Counted from the stretch's first letter, positions 23,619 to 32,278 are shown. The stretch is 64,000 bases of DNA from JAAYYY01 sp964579295 (GCA_964579295.1 CAZOGK010000004.1:92086-156085); one strand, 5' to 3'. Notes: generated from the letters alone by a model not told the origin. Program-made: numbers and translations.

Positions 23619-24680
23619 CTATTCGCCGGGGTCGAGCAGATAGGCGGCAATGAGACGGGCCGTGTGCTCCAGCGATTCCAGGTGCGTGCGCTCGTAATGG
23701 TGGCTGGCGTCGACGCCCGGCCCGATGAGCGCTACCGCCACGTTGCCGCCCGCGCGCCAGTAGGCCTCGCCGTCGGAGCCGTAATGGGGGTAGATGTCGG
23801 TGCGGTAGGGCAGGCCGGTCGCCGTCGCCAGCCGCTCCAGGCGGCGGCGCAGCCCCAGGTGGTAGGGGCCGGCGCTATCCTTGGCGCAGATAGTGACGCT
23901 GAACTCGTCTGACGTCTGCTTCGGCGCGACCACGGCCATATCGACCGTGACCAGCTCCGCCAGGTCGGGCGGGAAGCCCGCCGCCGCGCCGTGCCCCACT
24001 TCTTCGTAGTTGCTGATGTGGATGGTCGTGCGCTGCGCCGGCTGCAGGCCGGCCGCCGCCAGCGCCGCCACGGCGCCAAAAATGGCCGCCACGCCCGCCT
24101 TGTCGTCGAGGTGGCGCGAGCGCAGGAAGCCATGCTCGCTTTGCTCCACGCGGCTGTCAAAGGCCACGATGTCGCCGACGCGGATGCCCAGCGCCTCGGT
24201 CTCCGCTTTCTTCGTCGTGCGCGCGTCGATACGCACTTCCATGTTCTGGTCGTCGCGCTGGGCGGCGCCGGCCTCGCGCGTGTGGGCATGGATGGAAGCC
24301 GTCGTCGGCAGAATCGCGCCGCGGTACGTCTCGCCGCCGCTGGCGAAAATGGTCACCCCTTCCCCTTCCACAGAGGTCCACAGCCAGCCGCCGAGCTGGG
24401 TCAGGCGCAGCCGGCCGTTGCTCTTTATCTCGGCGACCATCGCGCCCAGCGTATCGACGTGGGCCGTCAGGGCGCGCGGGCGGTCGGCCGCCGCGCCCGG
24501 CAGCTCGCCGCTCAGATAGCCTTTGTGCGCCACGGTCAGCGCTACAGGCAGGGCGGCAAACGCCTGCTGCACAAAGGCAATCGCCCGCCCTGTGTCGCCG
24601 GTAGGGCTGGGGATCTGCAGCAGCTCCACCAGAAAGGAAACCATCTCGTCAAGGTCAATGGCGATATCTGCTGAGTTCAT
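23619..24680 (-). CDS. M42-family metallopeptidase
   Basis: 353 aa. M42 enzymes (glutamyl/leucyl aminopeptidases, related to endoglucanase-annotated proteins) are cytoplasmic dizinc exopeptidases that form dodecamers. The metal and catalytic positions are seen: 'ALTAHVDTLGAMV' (His and Asp), 'RHLDDKAGVAAIFGAV' (bridging Asp), 'ISNYEEVGHGA' (catalytic Glu pair) and the final 'HHYERTHLESLEHTARLIAAY' (His). The start is ATG 24680 with GAGGGAAG upstream; earlier in-frame codons lie beyond the promoter. Its promoter overlaps a dyad at 24708-24730. Confidence 0.9.
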   Translation of the reverse strand: MNSADIAIDLDEMVSFLVELLQIPSPTGDTGRAIAFVQQAFAALPVALTVAHKGYLSGELPGAAADRPRALTAHVDTLGAMVAEIKSNGRLRLTQLGGWLWTSVEGEGVTIFASGGETYRGAILPTTASIHAHTREAGAAQRDDQNMEVRIDARTTKKAETEALGIRVGDIVAFDSRVEQSEHGFLRSRHLDDKAGVAAIFGAVAALAAAGLQPAQRTTIHISNYEEVGHGAAAGFPPDLAELVTVDMAVVAPKQTSDEFSVTICAKDSAGPYHLGLRRRLERLATATGLPYRTDIYPHYGSDGEAYWRAGGNVAVALIGPGVDASHHYERTHLESLEHTARLIAAYLLDPGE

Positions 24681-24707
24681 GACACACTTCCCTCTCTTCT
24701 CTGGCGG

Positions 24708-24745
24708 AACGGCTGGAGGATACAGCCGTTGCGGGGAAATCGCAA
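24708..24745 (-). promoter_or_regulatory. Promoter of the M42 gene with overlapping operator-like dyad
   Basis: On the minus strand, TTGCGA (24740-24745), 17-base spacer, TATCCT (24717-24722). A perfect inverted repeat AACGGCTG-7-CAGCCGTT (24708-24730) covers the -10 box, as expected for a repressor site (inference). Confidence 0.5.
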
Positions 24746-24753
24746 TGCAATCC

Positions 24754-24782
24754 TTGAGAGCTTGGCCGCCAATGCATATAAT
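24754..24782 (+). promoter_or_regulatory. Promoter of acetyl-CoA synthetase
   Basis: TTGAGA (24754-24759), 17-base spacer, TATAAT (24777-24782), near consensus. It gives a leader of about 190 bases before the start at 24981, in which I recognise no known riboswitch. Confidence 0.75.
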
Positions 24783-24980
24783 ACGCACTGTTCCGGATAG
24801 GCAGCTATCTGGAGTCCAGTGGTCCCGATCTGTCCACGTCAGCCACATCCAGCACTTTCGGGCGCGGCCCGCGTTGGCGCCGCCGCCCACGAAAGGCGGC
24901 AGGCATCGCAGCACGATGACAGCCGGCGCCAGGGCTCTTAGACGCTACTGTGTTTCGGCCAGAGCGAGAAGGAGATGATC

Positions 24981-26897
24981 ATGGCAACTCAGAACGGGCA
25001 GAAAACAGAGCTGAAAGGGGAAGTCTACTACCCGCCGCCGGAGGTGGTCGAAGGGGCCCACGTCCGCGACTACGAGGAAGTAGCCCGCGAAGCCAGCCAG
25101 AACCTCGCCGAGTTCTGGGGCCGGCTGGCGGCAGAGAACTTTGAATGGTATGAGCCGTGGGAGCAGGTGCTGGACGACAGCAACGCTCCCTTTTACGAAT
25201 GGTTCGTCGGCGCCAAGGTCAATATCGTCCACAACGCGCTCGACCGGCACATGCGCGGCGCCACCCGCAACAAGACGGCCATCATCTGGGAGGGCGAGCC
25301 GGGCGACGTGCGCGTCTACAGCTACCAGATGCTCAACCACGAGGTCTGCAAGTTTGCCAGTGTGCTGCGCGCGCTCGGCGTGGGCAAGGGCGACCGCGTT
25401 ACCATCTACATGGGGCGCGTGCCGGAGCTGGTGGTGGCCATGCTGGCCAGCGCCAAGATTGGCGCCATCCATTCTGTCGTCTACGGCGGCTTCTCCACCG
25501 AAGCGCTGCTGCAGCGTATTGAAGACAGCCATTCGAAGGTGCTGGTCACCCAGGATGGCGCCTGGCTGCGCGGCGATATTGTCGAGCTGAAGAAGATTGC
25601 CAACGAAGCGCTGGAGCGCGCCGGCACCATCCAGTCCGTGGTGACTGTCAAGCGCACGGGCCAGGACGTGGAGATGATCCACGGGCGCGACTACTGGTAT
25701 CACGAGTTGATGACCCAGCCCATCGCCGACCCGAATGCCGTGACGGAAGTGATGGACGCCGAAGACCCGCTCTATATCCTCTACACCAGCGGCACCACCG
25801 GCAAGCCGAAAGCTATCCTGCACACGCACGGCGGCTACATGGTGGGCACGGCCATTACGCTCAAGTGGGTCTTCGACATCAAGCCGGAAGATGTCTGGTG
25901 GTGCGCCGCCGACCCCGGCTGGGTCACCGGCCACAGCTATATCGTCTACGCGCCGCTGGTGCTGGGGGCCACCAGCCTCATCTACGAAGGAGCGCCCACC
26001 TATCCCTATCCCGACCGCTGGTGGCAGCTTGTCGAGCGTTACGGCGTGACCACTCTCTATACGGCGCCAACGGCCATTCGCGGCCTGATGCGCTTCGGCG
26101 AGAGCTGGCCCAACCGCCGCAACCTGAGCAGCCTGCGCCTGCTCGGTTCCGTAGGCGAGCCTATCAATCCCGAAGCGTGGCGCTGGTATTATCGCGTCAT
26201 CGGCAAAGAGCGCTGCCCGGTCATGGACACCTGGTGGCAGACGGAAACGGGCGGCTTCATGATTACGCCGCTGCCCAGCGTGCCCCTCAAGCCCGGCTCG
26301 GCGACGCTGCCCTTCCCCGGTGTGGAGGCTGACGTGGTTGACGAAGAGGGCAACCCGGTGGCGCCCAACGAAGAAGGCTACCTGGTCATCAAGAAGCCGT
26401 GGCCGGCCATGCTGCGCACCATCTATGGCGACCCGGACCGCTACGTGCAGCAATACTGGGGCCGCTATGCCGAGCAGGGCTGGTACCTGCCCGGCGACAG
26501 CGCCCGCAAAGACGAGGACGGCTACATCTGGGTAATCGGCCGCATCGACGATGTGATTAAGGTCTCCGGATACCGTCTGGGCACGGCCGAGGTGGAAAGC
26601 GCCCTGGTCAGCCATCCTGCCGTGGCCGAGGCGGCCGTCATCGGCGTGCCCGACGAGCTGCGCGGCAACGTCATCCGCGCCTACTGCATCCTGCGCCAGG
26701 GGTACGAGGGCAGCGAGAAGCTGGAAAAAGAGCTGAAAGAGCACGTGGGCCATGAGATGGGGCCCATCGCCAAGCCGGTCAGCATCGACTTTGTCCCCGA
26801 CCTGCCGAAGACCCGCTCGGGCAAGATTATGCGCCGCGTCCTGCGCGCCCGCGCCCTGGGCGAAGACGTGGGCGACCTCACGGCGCTCGCCGCCTAG
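24981..26897 (+). CDS. acs: Acetyl-CoA synthetase (AMP-forming)
   Basis: Activates acetate to acetyl-CoA through acetyl-AMP. 638 aa, normal length. The ANL-family motifs run in order: 'ILYTSGTTGKPKAILHTHGG' (phosphate loop), 'DPGWVTGHSYIVY', 'GSVGEPINPEAWRWYY', 'MDTWWQTETGGFMITPLPS' (acetyl-binding Trp), 'YLPGDSARKDEDGYIWVIGR', 'IDDVIKVSGYRLGTAEVESA' and the catalytic lysine in 'KTRSGKIMRRVLR'. Two ATGs compete: 24975 touches the GGAG site, while 24981 has proper 6-base spacing and is preferred. A hairpin terminator follows. Confidence 0.96.
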   Translation: MATQNGQKTELKGEVYYPPPEVVEGAHVRDYEEVAREASQNLAEFWGRLAAENFEWYEPWEQVLDDSNAPFYEWFVGAKVNIVHNALDRHMRGATRNKTAIIWEGEPGDVRVYSYQMLNHEVCKFASVLRALGVGKGDRVTIYMGRVPELVVAMLASAKIGAIHSVVYGGFSTEALLQRIEDSHSKVLVTQDGAWLRGDIVELKKIANEALERAGTIQSVVTVKRTGQDVEMIHGRDYWYHELMTQPIADPNAVTEVMDAEDPLYILYTSGTTGKPKAILHTHGGYMVGTAITLKWVFDIKPEDVWWCAADPGWVTGHSYIVYAPLVLGATSLIYEGAPTYPYPDRWWQLVERYGVTTLYTAPTAIRGLMRFGESWPNRRNLSSLRLLGSVGEPINPEAWRWYYRVIGKERCPVMDTWWQTETGGFMITPLPSVPLKPGSATLPFPGVEADVVDEEGNPVAPNEEGYLVIKKPWPAMLRTIYGDPDRYVQQYWGRYAEQGWYLPGDSARKDEDGYIWVIGRIDDVIKVSGYRLGTAEVESALVSHPAVAEAAVIGVPDELRGNVIRAYCILRQGYEGSEKLEKELKEHVGHEMGPIAKPVSIDFVPDLPKTRSGKIMRRVLRARALGEDVGDLTALAA

Positions 26898-26910
26898 CTG
26901 ACAACCAACC

Positions 26911-26943
26911 AGGTGACCGGCGCCTCCGAGGCGCCGGTCACCT
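26911..26943. terminator. Strong hairpin between convergent genes
   Basis: A perfect 14-base stem (26911-26924 with 26930-26943) and a 5-base loop, between acs and the convergent gene at 27016. There is no T tract on either strand. Confidence 0.7.
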
Positions 26944-27015
26944 GAGTAAGCGGGCGTAGCTTTGCGCTAATCTCCTTCCCTGGACTCTCCGGCGCTCCCC
27001 GCCGGGCCCCCAATC

Positions 27016-27780
27016 CTAGACGTTAGCCGAGCGCCACCAGCGGTAATGGTCGCTGCGCAGCGCTTCCCGTGACGGCAGCGGGAAGTAAAGCAGCCCTTCC
27101 TTGTTGCCGATGAAGACGCCATTCTTGACCATGCGGTACGGGAAAGTCGGCGACTCGACGCGGTCGACCATCTTCGTATGGATCCGTTTCTCCCGCAGGT
27201 CCACCAGCGTCTCGCGCAGGTGGCTAATCCCTTCATAGGGCAGATCCTGCAGCGCGCCGTGCTCGGGATCGTGCGCCAGCTCGCCCAGCCGCAGCTCGAC
27301 AAAGGCCACTGCCGGTAGATGCACCATGCTCTCCTCATCCAGGATGAGGAACTCGTAGAACGCATAAGGCGCGGCCGTACTGACCACGCGCGGCGTCACC
27401 GGCGCAATTTCCTGGTAGAGGTGCAGCCCGCCCTCGTCCGGCGGGTAATCGCGGCTTGGCTGCAGCTTCAGGCTCTCGCCGTAAGCGGTCACCAGATAGA
27501 GATTCTGCATTGCCTCCAGCGGCACGTGTTCCAGCACGCGGTAGTTGGCGATATAGACCGAGCGCTTGGGCCGCCCGTCCGGGTGCGGTACAACGCGCTC
27601 CAGCCCCTCGTCAATGCGGAAAAATGGGTGGCGGAAAGCGGGATCAAGCTCCACAAACATCGCCTGCCCATGGCGCTTCTTCGTGGTGCCCACCGCATAA
27701 TAGCTGCCAAACTCCTCCGGCGTGAGCATAGATGCAATCAGCGCTTCTGGGAGCAGTGAAAGGTAGAGATGCACGGTCAT
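27016..27780 (-). CDS. Conserved-looking protein of unknown function
   Basis: 254 aa, soluble, no signal peptide or membrane helix. I do not recognise the family. It starts 'MTVHLYLSLLPEALIASMLT' and is rich in short hydrophobic strands and aromatic residues ('GSYYAVGTTKKRHGQAMF', 'RSVYIANYRVLEHVP', 'LYLVTAYGESLKL', 'KNGVFIGNKEGLLYFPLPS'). Codon use and base composition match the neighbours, and an -10-like TATAAT on the minus strand (27843-27848) lies about 60 bases upstream, which supports a real gene. It is a single-gene unit between acs and the regulator operon. Confidence 0.75.
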   Translation of the reverse strand: MTVHLYLSLLPEALIASMLTPEEFGSYYAVGTTKKRHGQAMFVELDPAFRHPFFRIDEGLERVVPHPDGRPKRSVYIANYRVLEHVPLEAMQNLYLVTAYGESLKLQPSRDYPPDEGGLHLYQEIAPVTPRVVSTAAPYAFYEFLILDEESMVHLPAVAFVELRLGELAHDPEHGALQDLPYEGISHLRETLVDLREKRIHTKMVDRVESPTFPYRMVKNGVFIGNKEGLLYFPLPSREALRSDHYRWWRSANV

Positions 27781-28039
27781 ATACAGATAACCTCGTTAAA
27801 CGGCTGTGACGGATAAATGTCTCTGGTCCTTGGACGCGCGCCATTATAGCAACTATTCCCTGACACAACATTACCGCCCACCGGGGCGCCTGTGGCTCGC
27901 CGGCCGAGCCTCCCGCCGCGCTCAGCGTCAGGCAACTACCCGCTGCCAAAAGTCAGTTAGCCTGAAAGGGGGTTGATATTCGGTCCGAAGCTGCCAATGA
28001 TGGCATAGAGCCGCTGTATCATAGCAGCAGCCCCATACT
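27781..28039. other. Intergenic region, mostly featureless
   Basis: 259 bases between two minus-strand genes. It holds the TATAAT candidate at 27843-27848 (minus) for the gene at 27016 and a short hairpin TGCCA-4-TGGCA near 27993-28006. Nothing else is seen. Confidence 0.5.
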
Positions 28040-28675
28040 CTACCGCGCCAGCGTAATGATCCCTCTCTCCAGCGCAGTTGTCACGGCGGCGAGCCGGTCG
28101 TCTACGCCCAGCTTGCCGAAGATATGGATCAGGTGGGTCTTGACCGTAGCCGTGCTGATGTGCAGGCTCTTGCCGATTTCTTTGTTGCTGGCGCCGGTGG
28201 CGACCAACTGCAGCACTTCAATCTCGCGGGCGCTCAACTTCTCTTGGGCCGGGGCGCGCATGCGGGTCATGAGGCGCGCGGCGACGGTCGGCGCCAGCGC
28301 CCCCTCTCCCCTGGCGGCGGCGCGGATGGCGCGAAACAGCTCCTCACGCGGCGCATCCTTCAACAAATAGCCGGTGGCCCCGGCCTCGACGGCGGGCAGG
28401 ATGTCGGCGTCAGAATCGTAGGTGGTGAGGACGATGATGCGCGACGCCGGCTCCTGCGCCCTGATCGCCTGAATAGCCCCCACGCCGTCCAGGCCGGGCA
28501 TGCGCAGGTCCATCAGCGTGACGTCGGGAGCCAGGGAAGCATGCAGCCGCACCGCCGTGTCGCCATCCGCGGCCAGGCCAATGACCTCAAAATCGGACTG
28601 ACCGGCCAACATGCCGGACAACCCTTCGCGCACAACCGGGTGATCATCTGCAATCAAAATGCGGATCTTATCCAT
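28040..28675 (-). CDS. NarL/LuxR-family response regulator (LiaR-like)
   Basis: A DNA-binding response regulator of 211 aa. The receiver domain has the acidic pocket 'LIADDHPV' (D10, D11), phospho-acceptor D56 in 'DVTLMDLRMPGLDG', the conserved Thr ('IIVLTTYDSD') and Lys ('GYLLKDAPREEL'). The C-terminal LuxR-type helix-turn-helix is 'LSAREIEVLQLVATGASNKE' followed by 'ATVKTHLIHIFGKLGV'. It ends the minus-strand operon, 10 bases after the kinase gene, and is the obvious partner of that kinase. Confidence 0.96.
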   Translation of the reverse strand: MDKIRILIADDHPVVREGLSGMLAGQSDFEVIGLAADGDTAVRLHASLAPDVTLMDLRMPGLDGVGAIQAIRAQEPASRIIVLTTYDSDADILPAVEAGATGYLLKDAPREELFRAIRAAARGEGALAPTVAARLMTRMRAPAQEKLSAREIEVLQLVATGASNKEIGKSLHISTATVKTHLIHIFGKLGVDDRLAAVTTALERGIITLAR

Positions 28676-28685
28676 AGGTTACCAC

Positions 28686-29933
28686 CTACTCTGCCGGCGC
28701 TTGCGTAGCCGGCAGCTCCTCTGCGAGAAAAACCGGGATAGAGACGACAACAGTCGTGCCCTCGCCCGGCTCGCTCTCCACGGTCACCGAGCCGCCCCAA
28801 AGTTCGGCCCGCTCGCGCATCGCCTGCAGGCCATAGCCGCCGGACAGCGGCGACGCCGCGGCCCCGGCGAAAGCCACGCCATTATCCTGCACGTCCAGCA
28901 CGACCACGTCGTCCATATACGAGAGGGTGAGCTGCACCATCGTGGCCCGGGCATGTTTGCGCACATTTGCCAGCGCTTCCTGGGCTGCGCGCAGCAGCGT
29001 CACTTCGATGTCAGGATGCAGCGGCATGGGCTCGCCGGTGGTGGTCGTCGTCAGGGGAATGCCCGTTTCTTCGCGCCAGCGGGCGGCCGTGCGCGCGATG
29101 GCGTCCGGCAGCGAGCGCTGCTCCAGGGACTGCGGGCGCAGTGCGTGCACCACCCGCCGCGCCTGTTCCAGGCTGGCCCGCGCCGTCCCCCGCGCCCGGT
29201 CGAGATGATTCTGCAGGGTATCGAGATCGTCAGGCAGCGCCTGGTCGGCCGCCTCCAGGTGCATGATGATGCTGGTAAAGCCCTGCGCCAGCGTATCATG
29301 AATATCTCGCGCCAGCCGCTGCCGCTCTTCCAGCACCCCGGCGCGCCGCTCCGCCGCCGCCAGCTCCGCCTGGGTCGCCTCCAGCTGCTCAATGAGCCGC
29401 CGGCGCTGCAGACTCTGTTCAATGATGGCCGTTATCCACACGCCGAGGACAATGGCGCCCAGGGCCGAGAAGAGGAACAGCCAGATGACGGGATTTGCCA
29501 GCGAGAAGGTCGCGCCGGCGCCGGCTAGCTGCTCGGCCGTGATAGCCGCCGTCAAGAGCAGCACGGCCAGCACGCCATAGCGCAGCGGTAGATGGCGAAA
29601 AAGCTGTCCGAACAGGCCGAAAAGGATGAAGTAGTAGGCCGGCGAGATGTTGACCAGCACGAACCAGAGAACGATGACGCCGGTGATGACGACGAAGCGC
29701 ATGCTGGCGCCCCTGTCCGTGCCACCCGCTCTCCCGTAGGCCAGCTTCAGACCGCCCCAATACCAGAGCAGCAAGAGCGCTGTCAGCAAGAGTGTTGCCG
29801 TAACCGGGGCTCTGCGGCCATCGTCCAGCAGCATGAGCCAGGTGGAAACGCCGACGGCGGCATAGAAGAGCGCCTGCCACAGCCAGTCCCACTTCACCCA
29901 GACGTCTTTCTGCTGTTCCTGCATATTGTTCAT
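28686..29933 (-). CDS. NarX/LiaS-type sensor histidine kinase
   Basis: 415 aa. The N-terminal half has about five or six transmembrane helices (residues ~18-170) with little extracytoplasmic sequence, so it is of the membrane-sensing ('intramembrane') style. A coiled linker leads to the HisKA_3 domain with phospho-acceptor H212 in 'RLARDIHDTLAQGFTSIIMH', then a HATPase_c domain with 'QEALANVRKHARATMV' (N box), 'VQDNGVAF' (G1) and 'GGYGLQAMRERAELWGG' (G2). It pairs with the downstream NarL-type regulator. The ABC exporter genes upstream in the operon are its probable target or signal source. Confidence 0.95.
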   Translation of the reverse strand: MNNMQEQQKDVWVKWDWLWQALFYAAVGVSTWLMLLDDGRRAPVTATLLLTALLLLWYWGGLKLAYGRAGGTDRGASMRFVVITGVIVLWFVLVNISPAYYFILFGLFGQLFRHLPLRYGVLAVLLLTAAITAEQLAGAGATFSLANPVIWLFLFSALGAIVLGVWITAIIEQSLQRRRLIEQLEATQAELAAAERRAGVLEERQRLARDIHDTLAQGFTSIIMHLEAADQALPDDLDTLQNHLDRARGTARASLEQARRVVHALRPQSLEQRSLPDAIARTAARWREETGIPLTTTTTGEPMPLHPDIEVTLLRAAQEALANVRKHARATMVQLTLSYMDDVVVLDVQDNGVAFAGAAASPLSGGYGLQAMRERAELWGGSVTVESEPGEGTTVVVSIPVFLAEELPATQAPAE

Positions 29934-30038
29934 AGTCCGGGCCCGTAACAGTCGCCAGCTCCTTCCGCTGCCTTGCGCGGATTCACCTGGGGCAGAAGAA
30001 GCCGGCGACTGCTTTCCTTCATCATTGACAGTGTACCA

Positions 30039-30776
30039 TCACTCCCAGCGGAACGTGAAGCGCGAGATGACCAGGCCCAGGACGAGCACGGCGGCCACGA
30101 CCGCCAGCGACGTGAGATTCCAGGCGCCTTGCAGCCACAGATCTTCGATCAGAATGACAACGTGCGTCAGCGGCAGCAGCTCGGCCACCTGCTGCACGAG
30201 GTCGGGCATGATGTAGCGAGGCATGGCCGCGCCGGAGAGAAAGAGCATCGGGTAGAAGAGAGCCATGCCGACGGCCTGGGCCGAGCGCGCGGTGGGCATG
30301 ACGCCGGCCAGCACGAAGCCCACGGCGAAGAAGCTAAAGGCGCTAAGCAGGGCGGCGGGCACGATAGCCAGATTGCCCCTGGGTATGCGCAGGTCGAAGA
30401 TGAGCCGGGCGGCGATGAAGAGCAGGATGATACCGGCCGCGGTCATTACCACCTGTGCCGCTACCTGCGACCACAACACCGGGCTGGAACCCAGGGGCGT
30501 GGCGCGCAGCCGCCGCAGAATGCCCTGGTCGCGATAGTTAGCCAGCGTGACGGGAATGCTGATCATGCCAATGGTGCCGACGATCATGCCGATGTAGCCG
30601 GGCACAGACAGATCGACCCGCCCGTAGCCGGCGAGCGTCGCGTCGGCGTCGTTGCCGAAGATGAAGCCAAACAGCGCCATGACCATCACCGGGAAGGCGA
30701 GAGTGAAGAAGAGCGCCAGCGGCTCGCGTAGCTGCAGCTTCAACTCCATCGTGGTCAGCTTGAGATAGGTTTTCAT
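30039..30776 (-). CDS. ABC-2 type exporter permease
   Basis: 245 aa, six transmembrane helices, ABC-2 family membrane subunit of an exporter. It starts 'MKTYLKLTTMELKLQLREPL', with the amphipathic elbow helix and first helix 'FFTLAFPVMVMALFGFIFG'. It carries the conserved 'YRDQGILRRLRATPLGSSPV' loop that couples to the ATPase. The ATG at 30776 has an AGGAGG site. It is 15 bases after the ATPase gene. Family members export drugs, lantibiotics or polysaccharides. Linkage to Lia-like regulators favours cell-envelope stress or antimicrobial export. Confidence 0.94.
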   Translation of the reverse strand: MKTYLKLTTMELKLQLREPLALFFTLAFPVMVMALFGFIFGNDADATLAGYGRVDLSVPGYIGMIVGTIGMISIPVTLANYRDQGILRRLRATPLGSSPVLWSQVAAQVVMTAAGIILLFIAARLIFDLRIPRGNLAIVPAALLSAFSFFAVGFVLAGVMPTARSAQAVGMALFYPMLFLSGAAMPRYIMPDLVQQVAELLPLTHVVILIEDLWLQGAWNLTSLAVVAAVLVLGLVISRFTFRWE

Positions 30777-30791
30777 AGTTACCTCCTGCAC

Positions 30792-31703
30792 TCAGTTCCT
30801 GATTGTGTGTCCGGTCAATGCTAGAAAGACATCTTCCAGCGTGGCCTGCTGCACGCGCAGGTCGGCCGGGGCAATGTTGTGTTGGGCCAGCGCGGCGGCC
30901 ACATTCGCCAGCAAAGGACCATTACCACTGACGGTGATCTGCTGGCCGGACTGCTGCACGGCGCTCACGCCGCGCACCGTTTCCAGCACAGCCCCTTCAA
31001 ACCCGTTGCTAACGGAGAAGAGCACCTGCGTCTCCCCATTCAGGCCGGCAATCAGCTTCTCCGGGCTGTCCAGGGCGATGAGCCGGCCGTGGTCGATGAC
31101 CGCCACGCGGTCCGCCAGCGCCTCAACTTCGTCCATGAAATGTGTAATCAAGACGACCGTCTTGCAATGCTCGCGGATCGCGCGGATCAGCTCCCAGGTC
31201 GCCCGGCGCGCCTGTGGGTCCAGCCCGGTCGTCAGCTCGTCCAGGAAGACGATCTGCGGGTCGTTCAGCAGGGCCAGCGCAATGAACAGGCGCTGCTTCT
31301 GCCCGCCGGAAAGCGCCCCAAACTGGCTGTTGCGCTTCTCGGCCAGCCCCCATTGCTCCAGCAGCGGCTGCCAGGGGACGGTCTTTTCATAGAAGGAAGC
31401 GTATAAGTCAAGCGCTTCCCATACCTTCATTCGCTCCGGGAGCGCCGCTTGCTGTAACTGGGCGCCAATGCGGTTGCCCAGCTTGCGCGCCTCGCTTTGC
31501 GGGTTGAGGCCGAGCACGGAGACGCTGCCGCCGTCCGGCTTGCGCAGGCCGATGATTGATTCAACCGCCGTCGTCTTGCCGGCGCCATTGGGGCCGACGA
31601 TGCCAAAGATCTCACCTTCGGCGACGGCGAAGGAAACATCGTCCACAGCCGCAACGCCGTCATAGGCCTTGTACAGATTTCGTACGTCAATAACCGCTTT
31701 CAT
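30792..31703 (-). CDS. ABC exporter ATP-binding protein
   Basis: 303 aa ATPase. Walker A 'IVGPNGAGKTTAVESIIG', Q-loop 'RIGAQLQQAALPERM', ABC signature 'LSGGQKQRLFIALALL', Walker B 'QIVFLDELTTGLDPQARR', and H-loop 'TVVLITHFMDEVEAL'. The C-terminal 80 residues form the DUF4162-like tail of drug-exporter ATPases. The ATG at 31703 follows AAAGGAGGT; the upstream in-frame start at 31718 lies over that site. It lies between the Lia-like membrane protein and the permease gene. Confidence 0.96.
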   Translation of the reverse strand: MKAVIDVRNLYKAYDGVAAVDDVSFAVAEGEIFGIVGPNGAGKTTAVESIIGLRKPDGGSVSVLGLNPQSEARKLGNRIGAQLQQAALPERMKVWEALDLYASFYEKTVPWQPLLEQWGLAEKRNSQFGALSGGQKQRLFIALALLNDPQIVFLDELTTGLDPQARRATWELIRAIREHCKTVVLITHFMDEVEALADRVAVIDHGRLIALDSPEKLIAGLNGETQVLFSVSNGFEGAVLETVRGVSAVQQSGQQITVSGNGPLLANVAAALAQHNIAPADLRVQQATLEDVFLALTGHTIRN

Positions 31704-31727
31704 CGTACCTCCTTTCAAGCTCTGACT

Positions 31728-32093
31728 CTATTTGCCGCCGCGTACCAGGAATGACACGCCGACGACAATGATGCCCAGGGGCCACAGGCCTGAGATGCTG
31801 TAGCCCAGCGCCATCGCGGCCAGGAAAGCGAAGGGCAGCGCCGCGAACACGGCAATGCTCAGGACGTGCCGGCTCAGGTAGCCGTCTACCTGGTAGCGCC
31901 GGTAAGCCGCCACGCCGATCCAGAAGATGGGTACCAGGGCAATCAGCATCGTGGGACTGTACCCCGAGATGGTGAAGCCCGACGTCCCCACGAGGAAGAT
32001 GACGCCCATGAAGATCATGAGCGCGCCCATCCACTTTCCCGCTCCGTGCTCTCCTTTCATCTGCTGTGTGTTGCCAACTGGTGATTGTTTCAT
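31728..32093 (-). CDS. LiaI/LiaF-like small membrane protein
   Basis: 121 aa with four predicted membrane helices. The pattern 'WMGALMIFMGVIFLV' ... 'IALVPIFWIGVAAYR' ... 'LWPLGIIVVGVSFLVRGG' matches the LiaI-LiaF transmembrane region found beside LiaRS/VraSR-type two-component systems, where LiaF inhibits the kinase. Only the membrane region is present, so it could be a LiaI- or truncated LiaF-type element. The ATG at 32093 has a CAGGAGG site. It is the first gene of the exporter-kinase-regulator operon. Confidence 0.8.
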   Translation of the reverse strand: MKQSPVGNTQQMKGEHGAGKWMGALMIFMGVIFLVGTSGFTISGYSPTMLIALVPIFWIGVAAYRRYQVDGYLSRHVLSIAVFAALPFAFLAAMALGYSISGLWPLGIIVVGVSFLVRGGK

Positions 32094-32205
32094 GACATCC
32101 TCCTGTCTGATTCTGACTGCTCAATTCGCGTTCAATGGCAACAGAATAGCAGCCGGCCCGGCGCGCGTAACCACCCGAGAGGTTGAATCTGGGTTGGCGA
32201 GAGAT

Positions 32206-32278
32206 GGACAATCCAATCAACCGGCCGGTTGATAGGCCGTCCGACCCCGCCCCCCGGCCCACACCGTTTGGATTGTCC
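32206..32278. promoter_or_regulatory. Nested inverted repeats in the divergent lia/hppA region
   Basis: Outer arms GGACAATCCAA (32206-32216) and TTGGATTGTCC (32268-32278) are perfect inverted copies. Inside, directly beside the left arm, is a perfect 16-base palindrome (32217-32232, centre CCGGCCGG). The whole element ends 18 bases before the hppA -35 box. Probably operator sites for one or both divergent units. Confidence 0.6.

Noticed and set aside
24945..26753. Long open frame antisense to acs
   Set aside because: The reverse strand encodes the complete acetyl-CoA synthetase motifs; this frame is a shadow.
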